Shown piece after piece: positions 1-8,440 of a stretch of DNA of 64,000 nt (position 1 is the stretch's first letter; each line of letters opens with the position of its first letter). The translations under genes and the position numbers were made by a program. The notes beneath the pieces are model-generated. The model saw only the letters and a program-made list of their open reading frames with translations, made no database searches and was not told the DNA's origin. This stretch comes from Ignavibacteria bacterium. GTDB taxonomy: Bacteria > Bacteroidota > Ignavibacteria > Tepidaquicellales > Tepidaquicellaceae. The stretch lies in NCBI GenBank assembly GCA_016704345.1, contig JADJAH010000013.1:124001-188000 (forward strand). Direction: 5' to 3'.

Positions 1-437
1 GTCTACGTATTTATAGTTGCTGACGTTCTTTCCATCTGAGAAGATTAAGAGGATCGCCAATTCTTTATAAAAAATACTGTCAGGAATATTTACTTCCAAA
101 GTCACAAGACTGGCTCTGTCAATATAAGACATAATGAGATCGACAGCCGAAACATTCAAGTTTCTGTGAAGTGTCTTATACCGACCTGATGCGTCAGTTA
201 TTAATGCATCATAAGGAAACACAATGTCATTAAGGGAAAAGCTGCCGTCTGATGCAATTGTTGTTGTTTTATTTTGTATTGTTACCTTAAGATTGCTCAA
301 TGTTGCTTTCGTTGATGAGTAAATTTTACCACTGACAGAATTTTTTACAGGTCCTACTGTATTTTCATTACAAGAAAAATAATTTACAGAGGAAATTAAT
401 AAACCAGTCACGGTAAGAATTCTTAATATCGTTTTCA
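1..437 (-). CDS. Partial secreted lipoprotein with carboxypeptidase-regulatory-like domain (3' end outside window)
   Basis: An open frame runs from an ATG at 437 down to the window edge without a stop, so only about the first 145 residues are visible. The N-terminus (MKTILRILTVTGLLISS) is a signal peptide, and a cysteine follows at about residue 23 in YFSCNE, which fits a relaxed lipobox and suggests a lipoprotein. Residues 34-90 (SGKIYSSTKATLSNLKVTI, then a serine/glycine-rich strand pattern) resemble a carboxypeptidase-regulatory-like beta-sandwich, common in surface lipoproteins of this lineage. I do not recognise a specific function. The divergent neighbour is a PorT-like barrel beyond a repeat-filled gap. 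Confidence 0.6.
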
Positions 438-602
438 TATTGATAAATTTTTTTTGATGTAATTATAAATCTCAAGCAAAAGGCACTTTGAAGTTATATT
501 ACTATTTAGTGCAACTTACGATCAACATTATATAATGAAAGAACTACATTCAATGCCAGGTAGAATCCCTTATGTGATAAACCAAAAAGTTTACTTTTGC
601 AA

Positions 603-629
603 GTCACCCTGAGCCTGACGAAGGGTGAC
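603..629. repeat. Short hairpin, GTCACCCT stem
   Basis: GTCACCCT (603-610) and AGGGTGAC (622-629) form a perfect 8-bp stem around an 11-base loop containing GAGCCTGACGA. Degenerate relatives of the CCTGAGC..GA.GGG core lie at about 1804-1830 and 61400-61420, so this looks like a small dispersed palindromic repeat rather than a terminator. No T-run follows on either side. Confidence 0.55.
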
Positions 630-655
630 AGTTTTGCAGAATGAATATTAATGCC

Positions 656-726
656 GTTGTTGGTCTTAGCCCGCAATGAAGCACCTGAAAGCTCTCTCGA
701 ATTAATCTGCGGGCGAGACCAACAAC
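656..726. repeat. Inverted repeat, fold-back element
   Basis: The arm at 656-675 (GTTGTTGGTCTTAGCCCGCA) is nearly the reverse complement of the arm at 708-726 (TGCGGGCGAGACCAACAAC), with a loop of about 32 bases. The loop carries GCACC and CTCTC motifs that recur in the loops of the neighbouring fold-backs at 825-894 and 5048-5122. No coding frame is convincing here. Confidence 0.6.
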
Positions 727-824
727 TTACCCTAAACAACTACACTTAATGAGCTGACAGAGACACCTTGTGTTTGTTGTTGCCTGCCCGCAGTCGATTA
801 AAAAAGTACACTCTCTGCAACCGG

Positions 825-894
825 GGTGACCCAAAAGTTTGCATGGCTCTCCTTGATGTTAGCACTCTTTACATCGCAAACTTTTGGGAACACC
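825..894. repeat. Inverted repeat with CCCAAAAGTTTGC arms (copy A)
   Basis: GGTGACCCAAAAGTTTGC (825-842) pairs with GCAAACTTTTGGGAACACC (876-894) around a loop of about 33 bases. The same element occurs in reverse orientation at 5048-5122, where the flanking GTTTGGTGTTCCC matches the outer side of this copy. This is a small mobile-type fold-back with no coding capacity. Confidence 0.65.
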
Positions 895-984
895 AAACAA
901 CGGCTAAAATGCCATATATTATACAATATTAAAAATATAGTTTATCTTCATTAAATAAGATCAGTGCCGAGAGGATTTTAAAAT

Positions 985-1683
985 TTGTATAAAAGAACAA
1001 GCCGTATAAAAATGTTATTCAAGTTGTTAATATTTTCCCTGTCTATCTCCACTACTTGCATTTCGCATGCACAGATATTCAGCTATGGATTGAAAGGCGG
1101 TTTAAACATATCTGAAACCTTAAATACAAGTTATGAATCCCATACTAAAACAGGGTTTAATGCTTATGTATTTGCAGATTATAACGCTTTTAAAAAAGTT
1201 TCCATCAGTGTTCAAACCGGTTTCACACAGAAAGGATTTAAAACCGAATCTTTTGATTACTATGCGGATGAAATACATTATTACGGTGCATTGAATGCAG
1301 AACTGAACTACATCGATATTTCTGTTTCAGGAAAATTTAAACTTTTGAACGGAAAAGTTGTCCCGTATATAATGGCGGGACCTTCGCTTGGAATTAAAAT
1401 AAGTGATGGGACAACTGCTACAGGAAATGCGCATGTATTTCAGATTGCCGACCTTCAAAGTTTATTAGATGTAGTTTATACTAACTCATTTGGAATTAAA
1501 GCCGGAGTTGGTGTTGAAATTAATATCGTAAAAAATATGAGTTTAATTTTTGAAACAAATTACAATATTGATTTGATATCTTCATACAACGCCCCCGACA
1601 TTAGACTTGGAATCGAAACATGGTATTATAGCGACAATATTAAGAATAGAGTCTTAGAAGTTTCAGCAGGTGTGAAGTTTTAG
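985..1683 (+). CDS. PorT-family outer-membrane beta-barrel protein
   Basis: A protein of 232 residues with a signal peptide (hydrophobic stretch LFKLLIFSLSISTTCISHAQ) followed by alternating amphipathic strands. Typical features of the PorT/OMP_b-brl_2 family are GLKGGLN at the first strand, YIMAGPSLG in the middle, GIKAGVGVE near residue 170, and an aromatic C-terminal strand ending VSAGVKF. It is expected to sit in the outer membrane as an eight-stranded barrel. A GAGGA about 9 bases upstream supports the TTG start at 985; the ATG at 1012 also leaves an intact signal peptide. The role is unknown; members range from T9SS accessory protein to general surface barrel, and no T9SS gene is adjacent. 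Confidence 0.7.
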   Translation: MYKRTSRIKMLFKLLIFSLSISTTCISHAQIFSYGLKGGLNISETLNTSYESHTKTGFNAYVFADYNAFKKVSISVQTGFTQKGFKTESFDYYADEIHYYGALNAELNYIDISVSGKFKLLNGKVVPYIMAGPSLGIKISDGTTATGNAHVFQIADLQSLLDVVYTNSFGIKAGVGVEINIVKNMSLIFETNYNIDLISSYNAPDIRLGIETWYYSDNIKNRVLEVSAGVKF

Positions 1684-1899
1684 AATAACCTTCGTTTAAA
1701 ATCTCCTAATTAGATCAGAGATTATTTCTGTTACGAATGATTTGAAACCAGGGTAATTTTTTCAAATCTGAATTCATTCCCACCAAGCGGCGGAGGTTAT
1801 TTGTCAACCTGAGCCTGAACGACGGGCGACACTTTGCTTTTCCGCGCAGGGTCTCGTTGATTTTCCAGGGATGCTGCACGAGATAGGCATCAAACTGTT

Positions 1900-1937
1900 G
1901 CGTCTGAGTCTCTGACGAACAAGGGAGACTCAGACGC
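1900..1937. repeat. Perfect 13-bp hairpin between convergent genes
   Basis: GCGTCTGAGTCTC (1900-1912) and GAGACTCAGACGC (1925-1937) are exact reverse complements with a 12-base loop. The hairpin sits between the stop of the barrel gene (+) and the stop of the sulfatase gene (-). There is no U-tract, so it is either a repeat unit or a bidirectional 3'-end stabiliser. The rest of the 1684-1985 gap includes a degenerate copy of the CCTGAGC hairpin at about 1804-1830. Confidence 0.6.
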
Positions 1938-1985
1938 GGACGGGATCTAAAATCTTAAAATACCAAATGCGAATTTCCAAATTCT

Positions 1986-4376
1986 TTACTGCTTTGCCAT
2001 CGCCATATTAACTTTATCTTCGGCTGTAACAAGGTGGTTATGATCATCATCACCGACTTCAATCTGAACCCAATTAATCACGCCATTAAATTTATTTCCG
2101 GTCGGACCGTAATCAGTAGATGCAGGGGAGCCAGTATCACTTCCCACATCACATGCCTCATCAGCTGAATATCCCATAGGAATTGTCTTTTCAACTCTGC
2201 CTTTTCCAACTTGGTTACCGTCGTAATAAAGCGTAACATCTCCGCCTTTACCAAGACCTCCGCCGTCGTATTTAAATTCAACTCTAAGCTGATGTTTGCC
2301 TTCGGGAATTACAGAGTCTGCTTCAATTATATAGTAATCTATTCCGAAGAAATTAAAACAATACTTAAGCTTTCCATCCTTTGCATAAAGACTCCAGCCG
2401 CCAACTTCACCGCCTTGTGTAATAATTACACCAGATGCCGGCTTACCTAATGGCATATCAACATCAGCAGTCACTGAGTAAGATTTATTCTTTAAAATCA
2501 GAACACAATTCTCGGAAACACGCATACCGCTAAAAAGTATTTGTTTATTTCCTCTTATAAGCTGAGGGCGACCGGCTATGTCAGCATTGATTCTTTCAAA
2601 GCCGCGGTCATCGAGAGGAACGACATTATACTTTGTTGCTTCGATCAGCCACAGTCTTTGAAGTTCTGCAAGCTTTTCCGGATTTTCTTTTACAATATTT
2701 TTTGATTGTGTCCAGTCATCAGGTCCGTATAGCTCCCAGACATCAGTATCAAATGGCGGTGGTGTTTCCGCACTCCACGGAGTCCTGTGTTTTGTAACTG
2801 CAGTCCAACCGTTATGATAGATTCCTCTGTTTCCCATCATTTCAAAATACTGTACTGTATGGTTTTCCGGAGCAACTGCATCATTGAAAGTTTCAGCAAA
2901 ACTAAATCCTTCAAGGGGTGCTTGCTGAATGCTGTTAACAATTGTCGGCTCAGGAAGTCCTGTAACATCAAGTATAGTTTTTGCAACATCAATCACATGA
3001 TGAAATTGATTTCGAACTTCACCTTTAGCCTTAAATCCCTTTGGCCAATGAACAATCATACCGTTTCGGGTACCTCCCCAGTGAGAAGCTACTTGTTTTG
3101 TCCATTGATATGGTGTGCATAAAGCATGTGCCCAACCAACTGCATAGTGATTGTATGCCTTTGTAGTTCCGAAATCATTTATTTTACTCAAAAGAAAATC
3201 AATAGTCTCTATTCCCGGCAGCCCGTTCAGGGTTGTCATTTCATTAAAACATCCGTTGAGTGTTCCTTCTGCAGATGCTCCGTTATCACCAATAATTAAA
3301 AAAATAAGAGTTTCGTCCATTATTCCTAAATCTTCTATTGCATTAAAGATCTTTCCAATGCAATGATCTGTCTGCTCCATAAATCCCGCATATATTTCCA
3401 TTTCGCGGGAAAGCACAGGTTTCATTTTTTCATCAGTTTCATCCCAACCCGGAATTTCTTTATGCCTTTCTGTCAAAACTGCATCTTCAGGAATCACTCC
3501 AAGTTTTTTCTGACGATCAAAAGTTTCCTGTCTCAGCTTATCCCAGCCACCATCAAATTTACCTTTATACTTATCAGACCATTCTTTCGGAACATGATGC
3601 GGAGCATGTGTGGCGCCGGGAGCATAATACATGAAAAATGGTTTATCAGGCATCATAGCTTTTTGCTGACGAATCCAGGTGGCAGCCTTTTCTGAAAGAT
3701 CATCGTTCAATGTATATCCTTCTTCAGGAGTTTTCTCCGGTTCGACAGCAGTAGTTCCGTTATAAAGTCCGGGATAATATTGATTTGCTTCTCCTCCTAC
3801 AAATCCATAAAAATATTCGAAACCTGAACCGGTTGGCCATTGATTAAAGGGACCAACTGGTGATACTTCCCAAACAGGTACTTCATGACATTTCCCTAAC
3901 TGCGCTGTAGAATAACCATTGAGCTTCAGAATTTCTGCAATAGGAGCTTTATTTTTTGGACGTATGCTGTTGTTACCCGGTGCCGAAGTAGCCATCTCTG
4001 TTATCGCACCCATGCCGACTGAATGATGATTCCTACCGGTAAGCAATGCTTGTCTTGTCGGCGAGCATAAAGCAGTTGTATGAAATTTTGTGTACTTCAA
4101 TCCTCCGGCTGCAAGTTTCTCAATATTAGGAGTATTGCAAGGACCTCCGAAAGCGCTGGTAGATCCAAAGCCTGCATCATCTATCAATACAATCAGAACA
4201 TTCGGCGCACCTGCCGGCGGACGAAGTTGAGTGATTGGCGGATACTTTGTGTTAGGATCTTTGGCATCGTATGTTGTAAGACCTACGAATTGCGGATCGG
4301 GAATTGGTAAAATGGTTCTATTCAAACCTGAATTTGAATCGGGCTTGATTTCTTTTGGATTTTCTCCTTTTGACAT
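1986..4376 (-). CDS. Arylsulfatase (type I, formylglycine-dependent)
   Basis: A 796-residue sulfatase that hydrolyses sulfate esters. The metal-binding start VLIVLIDDAGFG (D66, D67) is followed by the maturation motif CSPTR at residues 104-108, whose cysteine is oxidised to formylglycine. LTGR, a second metal site in IIGDNGAS, and a C-terminal concanavalin-like beta-sandwich of about 200 residues ending in HNHLVTAEDK complete it. The length and layout match long AtsA-type arylsulfatases. There is no signal peptide, so a cytoplasmic location is likely. No formylglycine-generating enzyme or transporter is seen nearby, so the substrate cannot be inferred. It is convergent with the barrel gene. 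Confidence 0.9.
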   Translation of the reverse strand: MSKGENPKEIKPDSNSGLNRTILPIPDPQFVGLTTYDAKDPNTKYPPITQLRPPAGAPNVLIVLIDDAGFGSTSAFGGPCNTPNIEKLAAGGLKYTKFHTTALCSPTRQALLTGRNHHSVGMGAITEMATSAPGNNSIRPKNKAPIAEILKLNGYSTAQLGKCHEVPVWEVSPVGPFNQWPTGSGFEYFYGFVGGEANQYYPGLYNGTTAVEPEKTPEEGYTLNDDLSEKAATWIRQQKAMMPDKPFFMYYAPGATHAPHHVPKEWSDKYKGKFDGGWDKLRQETFDRQKKLGVIPEDAVLTERHKEIPGWDETDEKMKPVLSREMEIYAGFMEQTDHCIGKIFNAIEDLGIMDETLIFLIIGDNGASAEGTLNGCFNEMTTLNGLPGIETIDFLLSKINDFGTTKAYNHYAVGWAHALCTPYQWTKQVASHWGGTRNGMIVHWPKGFKAKGEVRNQFHHVIDVAKTILDVTGLPEPTIVNSIQQAPLEGFSFAETFNDAVAPENHTVQYFEMMGNRGIYHNGWTAVTKHRTPWSAETPPPFDTDVWELYGPDDWTQSKNIVKENPEKLAELQRLWLIEATKYNVVPLDDRGFERINADIAGRPQLIRGNKQILFSGMRVSENCVLILKNKSYSVTADVDMPLGKPASGVIITQGGEVGGWSLYAKDGKLKYCFNFFGIDYYIIEADSVIPEGKHQLRVEFKYDGGGLGKGGDVTLYYDGNQVGKGRVEKTIPMGYSADEACDVGSDTGSPASTDYGPTGNKFNGVINWVQIEVGDDDHNHLVTAEDKVNMAMAKQ

Positions 4377-4826
4377 GGATTCATTTTTGATTGTTTAATG
4401 AAAATGATTAAGCAATTTTACAGCATAAAATCCGAAACTTTTAAATCAAAACTCAATTACCCTTTACTACTCATTACAGCTTCCATTACTCTGTCCAGGT
4501 TAAAACTGCCCGGCTTCTGCAGAGGTACCCATGTATTGTTAAGAACAATATTTCAGCACGGTAGCATCCTACTAAAAGGTGAGAATTTGCCATCCGGTGC
4601 GAGAGTAAAGATTTTTTAAGATTTTCCTCAAACTAATCTCTGAAGCTTTCAATGACTATATCATTGTATGAATCATTCTGTAATACTTTGAACAACTTGT
4701 AAATTTCACAGTGAATAAGAATGATTTCTTCATCATCATGTCTTTGTATATTCATTTTTTACAAGAAGCAACTTACCGATCTTATCATAACATTGCAAGA
4801 ACTTTAACAAGATTGGAGGTTAAATT

Positions 4827-4889
4827 TCCCGCCGCCTGCTGCGAAAATGTTTCTTTGTTCAAAGAGAAACCAGCTGCTTGCGGCGGGGA
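4827..4889. repeat. GC-rich inverted repeat with nested stem
   Basis: TCCCGCCGC (4827-4835) pairs with GCGGCGGGGA (4880-4889, one bulge), and an inner stem TTTCTTTG / CAAAGAGAAA lies around 4850-4870. The GC-rich outer arms contrast with the AT-rich surroundings, a REP-like appearance. Confidence 0.55.
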
Positions 4890-5047
4890 GTTTCACTAGT
4901 GAATATAGGAAACGTAAGTAGTTTTACTGGGACAAAGGAAGTGGTGATGAGTGCAGTTCCTGAGACTGTAAATATTTTTGTGTAAATGGAATTTTTCATT
5001 TTAGGTGCAGTGAAAATCTTTCCCCGTACATTATGTTCCACCGTGGT

Positions 5048-5122
5048 TTGGTGTTCCCAAAAGTTTGCATTTCGCGAGTGTTATTCTCTCGGTACAGCAC
5101 CTGCAAACTTTTGGATCACCAA
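5048..5122. repeat. Inverted repeat with CCCAAAAGTTTGC arms (copy B)
   Basis: TTGGTGTTCCCAAAAGTTTG (from 5048) pairs with TGCAAACTTTTGGATCACCAA (5102-5122) around a loop of about 32 bases. It is the same element as 825-894 in the opposite orientation: arms are almost identical, and loops are diverged but share GAGTG and CTCTC/GAGAG motifs. Confidence 0.65.
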
Positions 5123-5268
5123 CAACACATTGGAATGAATATTCGATGTTGTCTCTCAGTAATTCTCAGAAGACTCTGAGGGAGTTCAGTTGAAAAGTTA
5201 CTTCAGAGTCGTTGAACAGCGCCGGAGACACCACAAATTGGCCGGCCGTAAATTCATCTAAATTAGAA

Positions 5269-5296
5269 GTAGAGACGGATAATTATCCGTCTCTAC
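5269..5296. repeat. Perfect 28-bp palindrome GTAGAGACGG...CCGTCTCTAC
   Basis: The 28 bases read identically on both strands: outer GTAGAGACGGAT, centre AATT, then ATCCGTCTCTAC. GTAGAGACG-type palindromes are a known class of dispersed intergenic repeat in Bacteroidota and cyanobacterial genomes. It lies between other fold-backs with no adjacent gene start, so a repeat is more likely than an operator. Confidence 0.7.
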
Positions 5297-5398
5297 AAAA
5301 ATCCATTCCTACACCATCGGTAAATTTACAAAGAGCATTTCTAAAACTCCAATAGGCATCACCGGCACATCCTCGTTGGAAATTTGCGCATCTTCGCT

Positions 5399-5608
5399 AA
5401 CAATCCGCGAAGGTTTGCAGACGACCTGAGAAGGTTTGCTGACGACCTGCGAAGGTTTGTTGACGACCTGCGAAGGTTTGCTGACGACCTGCGAAGGTTT
5501 GCTGACGATCCGCGAAGGTTCGCTGACGACCCGCGAAGGTTTGCAGACGACCTGCGAAGGTTTGCTGACGATCTGCGATAGTTTGCTGAAGATCTGCGAT
5601 GGTTTGCT
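5399..5608. repeat. 21-bp tandem repeat, about 10 units
   Basis: Ten consecutive 21-base units with consensus GACGACCTGCGAAGGTTTGC plus T start at 5399, 5420, 5441, 5462, 5483, 5504, 5525, 5546, 5567 and 5588, with a broken eleventh after 5609. Central units are nearly identical and outer ones diverged, as expected for expansion from the middle. Because 21 is a multiple of three, open frames appear by chance on both strands (heptapeptides such as RRFADDL). There are no spacers, so it is not a CRISPR. Confidence 0.9.
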
Positions 5609-5831
5609 GAAGATCTGCTGTTTTTCGGTGGTCTTAATAAATGATTTGACCGGAAGACTTGTTTCTTGTCTGTTGGATAAGCATTTACTTTCAAGTAGTT
5701 ATGAAACAGATTTCGATGCAAGGTTTCTTTCAAGAGGATTTTATGTGTACACAAAGGTGATAGACGGCAATACGGCTGAATCAAGGAAATTAGCGTTCCT
5801 TAAACAATCATATTTTCTAGAACTAAATTAA
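5609..5831 (+). pseudogene. Remnant of a T9SS C-terminal sorting (Por_Secre_tail) domain
   Basis: Directly after the tandem repeat the frame reads INDLTGRLV, then FDARFLSRGFYVYTKVID and ESRKLAFLK before a stop at 5831. This is the expected order of a type A T9SS sorting tail: a beta strand with DLTGRLV, a middle strand, the GxYxY strand and a terminal basic R-K-L strand. The usual VYPNP start and any enzymatic domain are missing; the upstream sequence in this frame is the 21-bp repeat, and unit 2 puts a TGA in it. It is best read as the 3' end of a lost secreted-protein gene. The tail is seen in sequence; the history is inferred. Confidence 0.6.
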
Positions 5832-5918
5832 AGAAGTGAAACATGAAAACTCCTATTGTTTATAGTTCAAAATTACGTTGTGATGGGGGATTTCCTTCCC
5901 GACACAAACCTAATGAAT

Positions 5919-5942
5919 GCGTCAGAACGGAAGTCCTGACGC
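5919..5942. repeat. Short hairpin GCGTCAG / CTGACGC
   Basis: GCGTCAG (5919-5925) and CTGACGC (5936-5942) are exact reverse complements with a 10-base loop, in the gap between the T9SS-tail remnant and the aminotransferase. No U-tract follows. Confidence 0.45.
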
Positions 5943-6000
5943 CACAAAGAAATCTTCAGTAGCAAGCTTCAACAATTGAACTATTTATGCTCCGCAAGAT

Positions 6001-6067
6001 CCCTGCTCACGCCCGCTTGAGAATTGGAGTTAAGATTGCTCCTGTGTATTCAAGCGTGCGGGCAGGG
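6001..6067. repeat. Inverted repeat with CCCTGC...GCAGGG arms
   Basis: CCCTGCTCACGCCCGCTTGA (6001-6020) pairs with TCAAGCGTGCGGGCAGGG (6050-6067) with one or two mismatches. The loop holds a nested GGAG/CTCC stem. It lies just beyond the stop of the aminotransferase gene (-), so it could also mark its transcript end. Confidence 0.6.
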
Positions 6068-6121
6068 ATGACATGAAAAGGGGTGTATTTTTTCAATCAG
6101 CTTAACTTACCAAAACAAGAC

Positions 6122-7318
6122 TTACTGACCTTTAAACTTCTTCAGCGCAATGCAAAGCTTCAGAATATCATCTTCATTATTGAACAAATGTGCGGCAAGT
6201 CTAAGAAATCCCTCGCGCAAAGCTACGAATATGTTTTCATTCTCAAGATATTTTTGTACTGCTTCATTCTGACTACCTTCTTTGTATGAAAATATCAGTA
6301 TGTTCGATCTGTGTTCCGGAGTAAGATCAGAATCAATTACAAAATCACTGTCTTCCATTTCACTCATGAACAAATCCTGAAGCCCGAGAATGTGTTTGAA
6401 TATGTTATCCACTCCGAGCTTAAGGAATAGTTCTATAGACGACTCCATGCCAATTAGTCCAAGTGTATTCGGAGTAGAGTTTTCGTAAGCCGCTCCGTCT
6501 TTTCTGAAGTTGAGCTTATAGTTGAGAAAATTCTTGAAGTCATATTCGATGCTTGAAGTTGCAACATAAGTCGGCTCAACCAAATGCTTGATAGCAGGAT
6601 TAATGTAAGCAAACCCTATCCCGGAAGGAGACATCATCCATTTTTGTCCGCCTGTTGCGAAGAAGTCTATATTGCTTTCTCTTACATTTACAGGACAAGC
6701 CCCGGTTGATTGAATCGCATCAACCACAAGCATGCAATCATTCTCTTTGCAGATCCTGCTTATTGAATTGAGATCATTCCGGAAACCAAGAAATTCGACA
6801 GAACTTATGGCGAGTACTTTTGCTTTGTTTGCAGCGATCGTATTTCTTATGTCGTCTTCCAGTATCTTCCCGTTGACTGAAGGAATCATTTCTGTCTTAA
6901 TTCCTTTCAGCCTTTCCTGATTCATCCATGCATAAACAACAGAAGGAAATTCGGAATCTGCAAACACAACGCAGTCGCCGCTGTTGAGTTTTATACCATT
7001 GGCAAAAATGTTGAGCCCGTGTGTAGTGCTTCCGGTAATAATGATGTCATTCGGTTCAGCGCCAATAAGCTCAGCGCATTTTTCTTTCACAGTTTCGGCG
7101 ATCCTGTAATTAAAAAGACTCAGGTTTTTGTTTGAGAATGTGAACTCATCAATAAAATTCTTAAGACGCCTTCTTGTCTCAAGCGAATACTGAGAGTAGT
7201 GCGCGGAGTCAAGATAAGTGCAGGAGTCAGTTACAGGGAACAGCTTTCTTGCATCTTCAAAACTGTTAACGGAATCTATGAGTGATTCCGAAGAAATTTC
7301 CATCTGATTTGTAAGCAT
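6122..7318 (-). CDS. PLP-dependent class V aminotransferase (cysteine desulfurase-like fold)
   Basis: A 398-residue fold-type I PLP enzyme of the class V family. Visible landmarks are STTHG at 97-101 (PLP phosphate and ring stacking by H100), LVVDAIQS around D200 (PLP N1 contact) and the Schiff-base lysine K226 in GGQKWMM. The region SPSGIGF after the lysine and a C-terminal domain (LREGFLRLAAHLFN) are typical of SufS/CsdA and isopenicillin-N-epimerase-like members. An R-x-S-x-H cysteine loop as in a real cysteine desulfurase is not evident, so substrate is open. It follows the transglycosylase gene by 9 bases and is probably cotranscribed. Confidence 0.8.
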   Translation of the reverse strand: MLTNQMEISSESLIDSVNSFEDARKLFPVTDSCTYLDSAHYSQYSLETRRRLKNFIDEFTFSNKNLSLFNYRIAETVKEKCAELIGAEPNDIIITGSTTHGLNIFANGIKLNSGDCVVFADSEFPSVVYAWMNQERLKGIKTEMIPSVNGKILEDDIRNTIAANKAKVLAISSVEFLGFRNDLNSISRICKENDCMLVVDAIQSTGACPVNVRESNIDFFATGGQKWMMSPSGIGFAYINPAIKHLVEPTYVATSSIEYDFKNFLNYKLNFRKDGAAYENSTPNTLGLIGMESSIELFLKLGVDNIFKHILGLQDLFMSEMEDSDFVIDSDLTPEHRSNILIFSYKEGSQNEAVQKYLENENIFVALREGFLRLAAHLFNNEDDILKLCIALKKFKGQ

Positions 7319-7327
7319 GTTATTGTT

Positions 7328-8377
7328 TTATTTCTTCTTCGATTTTTTCTTACTTGGTTGAACAGGTTCGGGTTCTTTGAGATTGCTCTCAAACATATTC
7401 TTGTAAGCATCATAATAAAACATGATGCTGTTGACATAATTGTATGGTTCTTTCCAATTGTCAAGACTGCCGTAAGTCGGGCGTTTTGATTCCGGCCACA
7501 CCAGTGCATGAATTGAATCTTCTTTTGATGAAAGGAACGGATAAGCTTCCTTCACATTGTCCCACTGCTTGTAATCTTTTCCGAAATATGCAGTGATCGT
7601 CATTGCGTCAATAACTCTGCCGATTCCGGCATTGTAAGCGGCAAGTGCAAACTTATATTTTTCATCACCGAATTCTCTGAATTGCGAGGTCAATGCGGCA
7701 TAATAGTAGATCCCTGCAATGAGATTATTCCTCGGATCTTTCGTGTTCTCAAGCTCAAGCGTATTCTGAAGGCTCTCGCCGGTCCTTGGCATCAACTGCA
7801 TTAATCCAAATGCGCCCGCATGTGATCTTGCATTTGCATTGAAGTAGGACTCCTGTCTTATTATGGCACGTATCAAGCGCCAGTCTATATTATACAAATT
7901 ACATTCTGTCTTTATCACATCACCAAGTTCTTTTACAAGATTATCAACATTGCCGAGTTTGAATTCTTTACTCACATTCTGGATCTTGTCTGTTATGCGC
8001 TCAAGATCTCTGACATTAATATTCTTTGCATTTTGACGGAAATTTGAGTTTGATGCAAAAAGATCAAAGAGAGAATTCCAGTCACGAAAAAGATTTTCCA
8101 CATATTCACTATTTCTGAATGACTTCTCACTAATGATTTTTTCTATCGGTTCTTTTCGGACGTTCTGATTTGCAGAAGGGGAAATGACTGTATTGTTTTC
8201 AATATCATTTGTTCCTACGGGATTGTTGAAAACCCTTACTGAGGAGGACTCTTTGAAAGAATATGCAATCAAAAGGACAACAAGTATGGAAGGAAAGATC
8301 AGGAACAGCAAGTTGCCGTTTCCGGTAGATGAATTTTTATTGATCGCGGGAACATCTCCGCTAATGGTCTGAGTCAT
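7328..8377 (-). CDS. Membrane-anchored lytic murein transglycosylase (SLT domain)
   Basis: A 349-residue protein with one N-terminal membrane helix (about residues 22-41, LLFLIFPSILVVLLIAYSF), a charged helical linker, and a Goose-lysozyme-like SLT domain from about 155 to 320. The catalytic glutamate is E176 in IIRQESYFN. Further family motifs are GLMQLMP at 191-197, DPRNNL...GIYY, and ALAAYNAG near residue 265. It cleaves peptidoglycan glycan strands with 1,6-anhydro ring formation, in the periplasm. A lysine-rich tail (KKKSKKK) ends it. It is upstream of, and close to, the aminotransferase gene. Confidence 0.88.
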   Translation of the reverse strand: MTQTISGDVPAINKNSSTGNGNLLFLIFPSILVVLLIAYSFKESSSVRVFNNPVGTNDIENNTVISPSANQNVRKEPIEKIISEKSFRNSEYVENLFRDWNSLFDLFASNSNFRQNAKNINVRDLERITDKIQNVSKEFKLGNVDNLVKELGDVIKTECNLYNIDWRLIRAIIRQESYFNANARSHAGAFGLMQLMPRTGESLQNTLELENTKDPRNNLIAGIYYYAALTSQFREFGDEKYKFALAAYNAGIGRVIDAMTITAYFGKDYKQWDNVKEAYPFLSSKEDSIHALVWPESKRPTYGSLDNWKEPYNYVNSIMFYYDAYKNMFESNLKEPEPVQPSKKKSKKK

Positions 8378-8440
8378 TTCGGCTGAAAACTTAGCTAATA
8401 AGCCATAGTTTTACAATCACAAATTGAGCCACTTGCGAGG

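Larger units (their letters stand above)
4377..5398. other. Non-coding, repeat-rich gap
   Basis: About 1 kb without a convincing gene. Short open frames at 4398-4619 and 4711-4899 have no recognisable domain and run through inverted repeats. The gap holds three separate palindromic elements, listed individually at 4827, 5048 and 5269. A weaker stem (GACTCTGA with TCAGAGTC) lies at about 5173-5211. Confidence 0.6.

Noticed and set aside
4398..4899. Open frames at 4398-4619 and 4711-4899
   Set aside because: No family-like sequence; the second runs through a GC-rich inverted repeat.
5399..5608. Possible CRISPR array
   Set aside because: Units are contiguous 21-base tandem copies with no unique spacers, and no cas gene is present.
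5359..5784. 141-residue open frame on the minus strand with RSSANLR repeats
   Set aside because: It is an artefact of a stop-free 21-bp repeat; the + frame of the same DNA carries the recognisable T9SS tail instead.
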